A stretch of 64,000 nucleotides of DNA, from positions 6,960,001 through 7,024,000 of the forward strand of contig NC_064447.1 of assembly GCF_023343835.1 (NCBI RefSeq), read 5' to 3'. Under the pieces are notes generated by a model, which saw nothing but the letters and a program-made list of their open reading frames with translations, was not told where the DNA came from and searched no databases. Both the position numbers and the translations under genes were made by a program. Shown piece by piece: positions 57,970-64,000 of this stretch. This DNA is from Lagopus muta (lineage: Eukaryota > Chordata > Aves > Galliformes > Phasianidae). How positions within the stretch are numbered: the stretch's first letter is position 1; each line of letters begins with the position of its first letter.

Positions 57970-60900
57970 TCTGCCCTGCGCTGCAGTCACAGTGCTGCTT
58001 CCGCCATTTTGGCTCCCCTTTGCTAAGCTGCAATCGTGCATTCCGTACCTCCCGTTCACATGGCAGCTCAGCTTCCTCCACATCGAGCCCTTCATGAGCC
58101 TCATGGCCACTACCAGAACAGCTGCATGCTTTTCTTCTCGCATGCTAGGCCATCAATAGAAGGAAGATCCAGTTTGGAGGAATGTTTTTGGAGGAATTAG
58201 ATATCCCTGCAGCTGGCAGTAAACAGACACGGCCCAGCAGCATGAGGAGGGCTGTGCTGCTGAGGGCTGCCACCCGAGATGGCTGCCGGCTCTGCCCCAC
58301 CTGGGGCTGCTCACAGCTGTGCTGGGCCTGGCCCGTCCTGGTGGGCTGGTGAAGGTGACCTGCATGGAAGTGCTGGCTGGGTTCTGCCTGCTGAGGACGA
58401 GGTGAGCGAGGGGCCCTTTTCCCTGTGGGGTGGGTTGGTACTGGGGCACGTAATGGCAACTGACCCCACTGTGGGGTCACAGTGTGGCTGCAGGTGTGCT
58501 GGAGTGGTCTGGTGTCTCGTTGGAAGGCTTTGCTTGGGGTGCTTGTGTGCATGGTTCCTTCTGCGTGCCTTCCATGGGCCCACGAGGGCCGGTTTGCTCC
58601 AAGACTGCCAGCCCTGAGAGGGAACAGCGAAACCGGTGTCTCTGGAGGGATGTGAACGGCTCTGCGCTGGGCTCTGACACGGCTCTGCCCTCCTGTGCCT
58701 GCTGGGGGCACTGGTGTAAGGCAAAAGGTCAGGCTTTGAGTGAAGATAATCTTGTGTGAGGGCTTGTTTTTTCTGCCTTCCTTCTCCTCGCTCCATAGAT
58801 TTAGGTTTGTACCCTGATCTGCAAGGCGTCGTAAAGCTCTCCCACAGCTTAGTGTTTGCATTTAATGTATGTAAACATGTGATGTATTTAGGACTGAGCT
58901 AAACCGTGGGGTGATAGATTTGGGAACCGACAAAAGTGCAAACGGAAGTGTTTGTGTATGATGGAATTAAGGCAATGCCTTAATAAAATATGGGAAAGAA
59001 GACAAGGAGAGCCTCGTCTCTGCTGTGGTATCAAGCACATTGTGACTAACGCAGATATATTTTTTCCCTATCACTACCAGAATAGAAGTCTAAAACTAAT
59101 TGTTATCTGCCACCTGCTGTTTGTAAAGCAGCTTCTCTTAAATAGTCCCTATATATTGCGTTCAGCTGTCAGAAGGAGCTGCTTTTTTCATGGCCAGCAA
59201 AATGCATTTCAGTATGAACACAGCTCCATGCAAAGGTCACCCCATCAAAAATGTTTTCCCTCAGCAGTGAGTGTAATGGCAGAAAAAGCATTTTGCAGTC
59301 CATTCTCACCATTTTACTTTATTTCTTAAATGGTAGATGTCTGGACGTTAAATTCCCTTTGATGGGCAGAGTTTGAGGGTGGATGTCTTATAGCATATGC
59401 TGAGCTGCCCCCTCCTTTTCCTTTGTGCTTCAGTATGGGCTCTGCAGTAGCTGCTTATGACAGGTAATATGAACCATAAAAAGAGTGGGAGACAGAAGAA
59501 AATTACCTATTCTTTTTCATTGGCTACCGTTCCTTAGCACATTAGTATGTGTTCCTGCGTGTGTTAGTGTTTTAATGGTAGTTTGGTCCCTCGATGCTTG
59601 AATTAGTTTCCCTGTCAGTGTTTCTATTTTCTTGACATGTCTCAAATATGAAAAGGCTTTGGGAACCAGCCCACAGAGCAGGGGAAACTAAAGCATCTGT
59701 AAATATCACTACAGACAGTAGGCAGAGGTCAAAGACGGGGGGGCTCCTGCTAACACTGTTCTGCAGAAGGGTCAGGCTAAGGCAGCCTGAAGTTACAATT
59801 ACAGGTACAGCCATGCAGGAGTGCCTGCCCTGTGTGTGTGCTCACAGACCTGCTTGTAGTATAAACTGCTGGAATAAAAGATAGGTCCATCTGCTGTGCG
59901 GTACCTGTAAGCTGGTGTTTCATCTTTAGGGATGTAACTTGTAACTGTTCCACCCGAATTTTTACGCTGTCTTTGCTAATGGTTTGAAGTTGTGGAGAGG
60001 AAGTTTGGTGAAAGCTTTATGTGTCCCAAGGGGAAATGGTGCTGTGCTGCCTGGGTCAAACCATGGTGACCCTCCCCAGAGGACTGTGTGCCCACATAGT
60101 GGAAACAACAGCTCTGCATGTTCACCTACCAAAATACGTGGAATGGTTGTTCAGCTGTAGCAAAGGGAAGCTCAGGATCACTGGGAACATAACCCCAGCT
60201 GTTCTGTCTCTTCTAGAAGAAAGAAACTGTTCTTCAAGGAAACATTTCTTCCAATTTCATCTGCAGTTTGATTGTGAGCATTGATTTAGGCCTAACTCTG
60301 CTTATGTGCACAGAGATCTTAAAGTAGCAGAGTCTGTCCTTGGCTTTGTGTGAAATCAGGGAACAGCAACAGTTCGGAGACCTTAGACATCAGCCTTCAG
60401 AGGTGCATGTGGATGTGGATGGAACTTAGGGTGTCCAAATTGCTGAGCCTGGGCTGTCCCTGCCTGATCTGAAAAACCAATCTGGTAGTGAGCAGCAGTA
60501 ATAGATGGAAATTTCTGTTGTACCTGCTTCTGAGAAATCTGGTCTAAGAAAAAAAAACACTCAATCTGGTCTCTTCTTTGTTCTATGCTTCTGAGTAGCC
60601 CAGAGAGCTCCTTTGTCTCAAACTGCAATGAGGATGAAGGAGTCCTTACATTTTTTTCTGGGCCACTCTGTGAGTGGCAGTGACCACAAAATAATGTCTG
60701 TTCAGAAACTCAAGGTGGATCTTTGGAAAATAGCTAGGAAAGACATAAGTTAGCTTCTGTATTCTGTAGTCAAGGGCATGCCAGGAGGATGCAGAAAAGC
60801 TAGGAATCACCTCTATTCTGTTCTTCTGTGGGTGAAATCAACAGCACAAAACTTAATAAAAAACCATGTACTTTAGGTAGAATATTGCACGTGGATGAAA

Positions 60901-63900
60901 TGTGCTGCAGTGTTGGACTCTTTCTATCACTGGTTGATAATCACTTGCAATTGACTTCTTTAGGCAAACTGTGGAAACCTCCAGCATCAGGTTCTCTGTA
61001 AAATGGATTTTGCTGCAACCAACAGGGGCGATGCAAGTGTACGTTTGCTGACATTCCTGGGATCCTTGTCTATTTTTGGGAGAGTGCTTTGAAAGGCTTG
61101 ATTGGGAAATTCTTTCTGTCAAATCATACTCGTAATTAAACCTGTCTGTTTAGTCATGAGTTCAGGCAGGATTATTTTTGTTTTCTAACAGATTGTGCAA
61201 TGTATTCTGCCACACATCTGCTGCTTGGTGAGTGCTGGGGAGGGTGGACACCTGGTGTCAGTGGAGCGAGAGTAGTGGAGTGGAAACAGTGGCCTCACTG
61301 GGAATTTCCTTTGAAGAATAAAAGCCCTGCATGGCTATTTGTGAAGTATACGTATATTTAAGCAGCAGCATGGGTAGATTTGTCATGAAGCTGGAGGTGT
61401 TGTAAAAGCAAGTAACTGCAAGTTGGCCAGGTGCTTAAAGAGGATCCATCAGTTGTGACAGGTGAACTTATCTGGCAGCAACACTTGCACCATGGCTGTG
61501 TTGCACACAGGTGGTTGTTACTGAGAAAGGCATTTGCACCACATACCTTGTGCATATGTTGCATATGTTCTAAGATGCTGTCTGTTTCTGTCATATTGTC
61601 TGGTGGGTCAGAGGGAAAATTACCTGCATACTCAAGTACATGGATGACAGCTGGATCTGCTCTCCTGAAGTTGGGGTAATCTGGAGGAGGAAGGGGAATG
61701 TTCCCTTCTGGACAGTGGTAGGAAGGGATGGATGTCTGAGCACTGCTTCTGCCACGTGGACGCTTGAGTCTTTGCAATACTTAAATCACAGAAAATGTGT
61801 GTGCTTTTCTTGTTGTGCCAAAGCCAGACAGCCCTAACCCAGCTGGAGGAAAATAACAATTTGAGAAGAGATCTCATCAAGCAAGATGTTCCAGGTCGTT
61901 AAGAAACAACCTACTGTATGCTTTAAAGGTGCTGCAGCGCATAAAAAGAAATGGCTCATGCTTGTTCTGGAAAATCTAAAGTAGAATAGGCAGATACTGA
62001 CCTCATCTCTTCATGCTGGAAAATTACTGCCACATAACTTGGCTTTCTTGCCATCTTAAAGTGGTTATTGGAGTCAGCAATGTGGAGGCAAGCACAAATG
62101 TGTCTCTGTTGTGTATGCTGCAGCAAATTCTCTTGTTTGGAAACATGTATAATGAATGGAAAAGCAAGTGGGCAAGCAGTACTGTTTAGCTGTTTAACTG
62201 GCCTCTTCCACGTGTCAGGAAAGCCTAGGAAGAATTCAGAGTGAGCTATGTTGCCTGACCCTTGCACTGGGAGCAAATTGCTTCTGCTAGCCATTGTACA
62301 AGCTTTTGGTCTGCTGCCCCACATGCTCATTTGGGAAAGAAGGTCCCAGAGAGGTCCTCTGCAACAGCACTGAGGAAGATAAGCCCATACTGAGATACAG
62401 GCAGAGCGTACTGGTCTGTGAGGATCCAAGCAGGCTAGCAGTACATGTTGCAAGTGGCTGTTCCAGCCTCTCCTGTCCCATTGCCAGTTCACAGTTCTGG
62501 ACATTTTCTGCAACTGGAGAGACCTGGTTGGCAGCCCTGTAGGTGAGTTCTGCTCACAGCACTCTGCTAGGAGGCGAGAACCTTGCTGAGGTGGGCTGTT
62601 GTAGCTGAAATGCTGAGTCGCAGCTTGAAACAGTGATTGAGCACCTGGTGGGAAGACAGGGCCAACTCAGAAGAGCTCAGCTGCATGCAATGTACCTGAG
62701 TGACTGGAAGGGTAGAGCCAGGATCTATCCCCTCCCAGACCTCATTTAAGGGTTGGCAGTGGAGGCAAGGGTATTTTGCTGGAGATTTCTCTGTATGCGA
62801 GGCCTTCAGAAGGTAAGAAGATTTTTTCCTTTGTTTCTGTGTCTATGGCTGCTGCATTGAGCATATCCTCACTTGCAGCCTAGGACTTTGCTACTACGCT
62901 GTCATTGCTGCACTTTCCATCGTGTTATAGCATTACAGCTATCATTCTTTTTTGGACTAGAATATGATTAATAAACAGGTTCTGTTTCTGCATATAAACT
63001 CAGACTTTGCTGGGAGAAGGAATTATGGGGCAGGGGAAAGACTGGAAAACTTTGAAATGCGGAGGAACTGCTGGGTAGCTGAGCCAAGACTCCCTGTGTG
63101 GAGATGGAAATTGCTCTGGGAGTTTGCCGAGAGCTGAGGAGCTCTGAGCCTGGTGTGGTCTGGAGGTCCCCGGGTTTCCACAGAGCCTGCCAGGGGAGTC
63201 AGAGCCAACCCTTGGCTTGGGATGGAGCTCTCCTTGGCTTCAGGCTCTTGGTTTCCAGCAGGGCAGCTGTAAGCCAAAGGCCATTAGCCTTGAGGCAGGC
63301 CACGTGGGAGGGGACCACTGCAATATGTCTGTTTGGCATGCTTGGATGGAGGGTAGATTAAGAAGATTAAAGTACATCACCCGGCAGCGATATACTTCCT
63401 GGTGGGGAAGCCTGCCATTTCCCCGGGGAAGCTATTTCAGTGGTTTAATTACTTTCACTTCTGGTAAACAAATTTTCATTTCAAGGCTGAATGTACGTGA
63501 CTTCAGTTTCTGCCCATTGGGTCCTCTTTCGATGAGGCTTACTCTTGGCTATCTCTTCCCTGTGCAAGTACCTGTGAGTATCAGTTGAGTTGTCCCTTTG
63601 TTTTATTCAGACACATCAAACTCTTGGTCTGTCTTTGCAGGAATTCTTCAGGCTGTGGTTTTGTTTTGGCTTTTGTTTAAGCTCATTTCTGTGCACTCTG
63701 AAAACACTCATTGCACTCTGAAAGCTGGCTCTTTGCTCTGGGAGCAGTTCTCCTGGGGACTTCTCAGGTCTTCATACAAAACAGCTTGCCCTCATGTTGC
63801 CCAACTTGCAGCCATGTAAGACTGGCATCAATACCTCAGAGAGTTTAAGTAAAAATTGTTTTCCATGAACATTGCTTCTGTGAATCACTGTTTTCTGTCT

Positions 63901-64000
63901 TGTAAATGTAACCATTTTTTTGGTTCCCAAATCTGCAGCCTTGCAGTAATCCAGTGAAGCAATGTGCTCACAGTGCAGCTGGGTCTGTGAGCAAGTATTA
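57970..64000. other. Intergenic DNA to the end of the window
   Basis: A GC-richer stretch at about 58150-58860 has open frames on both strands but no recognisable product. The rest is mixed composition without recognised genes, repeats or RNA genes. By synteny with mammals, the next coding gene beyond RPS15A lies outside the window. Confidence 0.55.

Noticed and set aside
57628-58143. 171-codon minus-strand frame
   Set aside because: It is antisense to the CR1 reverse-transcriptase fragment and is explained by it.

Overview
The window is vertebrate nuclear DNA, almost certainly from a bird. Every gene is split by GT-AG introns, and the only recognisable interspersed repeats are CR1 LINE fragments, the dominant family of bird genomes. 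Introns are short: 48 coding exons of a giant kinase gene fit in 32 kb. Galliforms fit best, but species cannot be fixed from the sequence alone.

Layout, all genes on the + strand. (1) 1-~33.6 kb: the 3' four fifths of SMG1, the PI3K-like kinase that phosphorylates UPF1 in nonsense-mediated mRNA decay (NMD). The window opens inside an intron. The 48 exons from 332 to the stop at 32421 read without a frameshift for 2,935 codons, from the HEAT/solenoid region through FAT, kinase and the long C-terminal insertion to FATC. (2) ~33.6-36.8 kb: possible long 3' UTR and intergenic DNA. (3) 36.8-42.8 kb: ARL6IP1, with a CpG-island promoter and six coding exons that give exactly 203 residues. (4) 43.0-48.0 kb: RPS15A (ribosomal protein uS8), with a CpG-island promoter, a 5'TOP-type non-coding first exon and four coding exons that give exactly 130 residues. 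(5) 48-64 kb: no protein-coding gene recognised, only scattered CR1 fragments, simple repeats and unassigned DNA.

SMG1-ARL6IP1-RPS15A in head-to-tail order matches the human 16p12.3 neighbourhood, so this is an ordinary conserved housekeeping block: an NMD kinase, an ER-shaping membrane protein and a 40S ribosomal protein. No new multigene system was found. The observations most worth checking are a stop-free, in-phase 102-nt SMG1 intron, a U-run/A-run/U-run element near the 3' end of ARL6IP1, and YY1-like, BANP/Kaiso-like and repeated CCAAT motifs at the two promoters.
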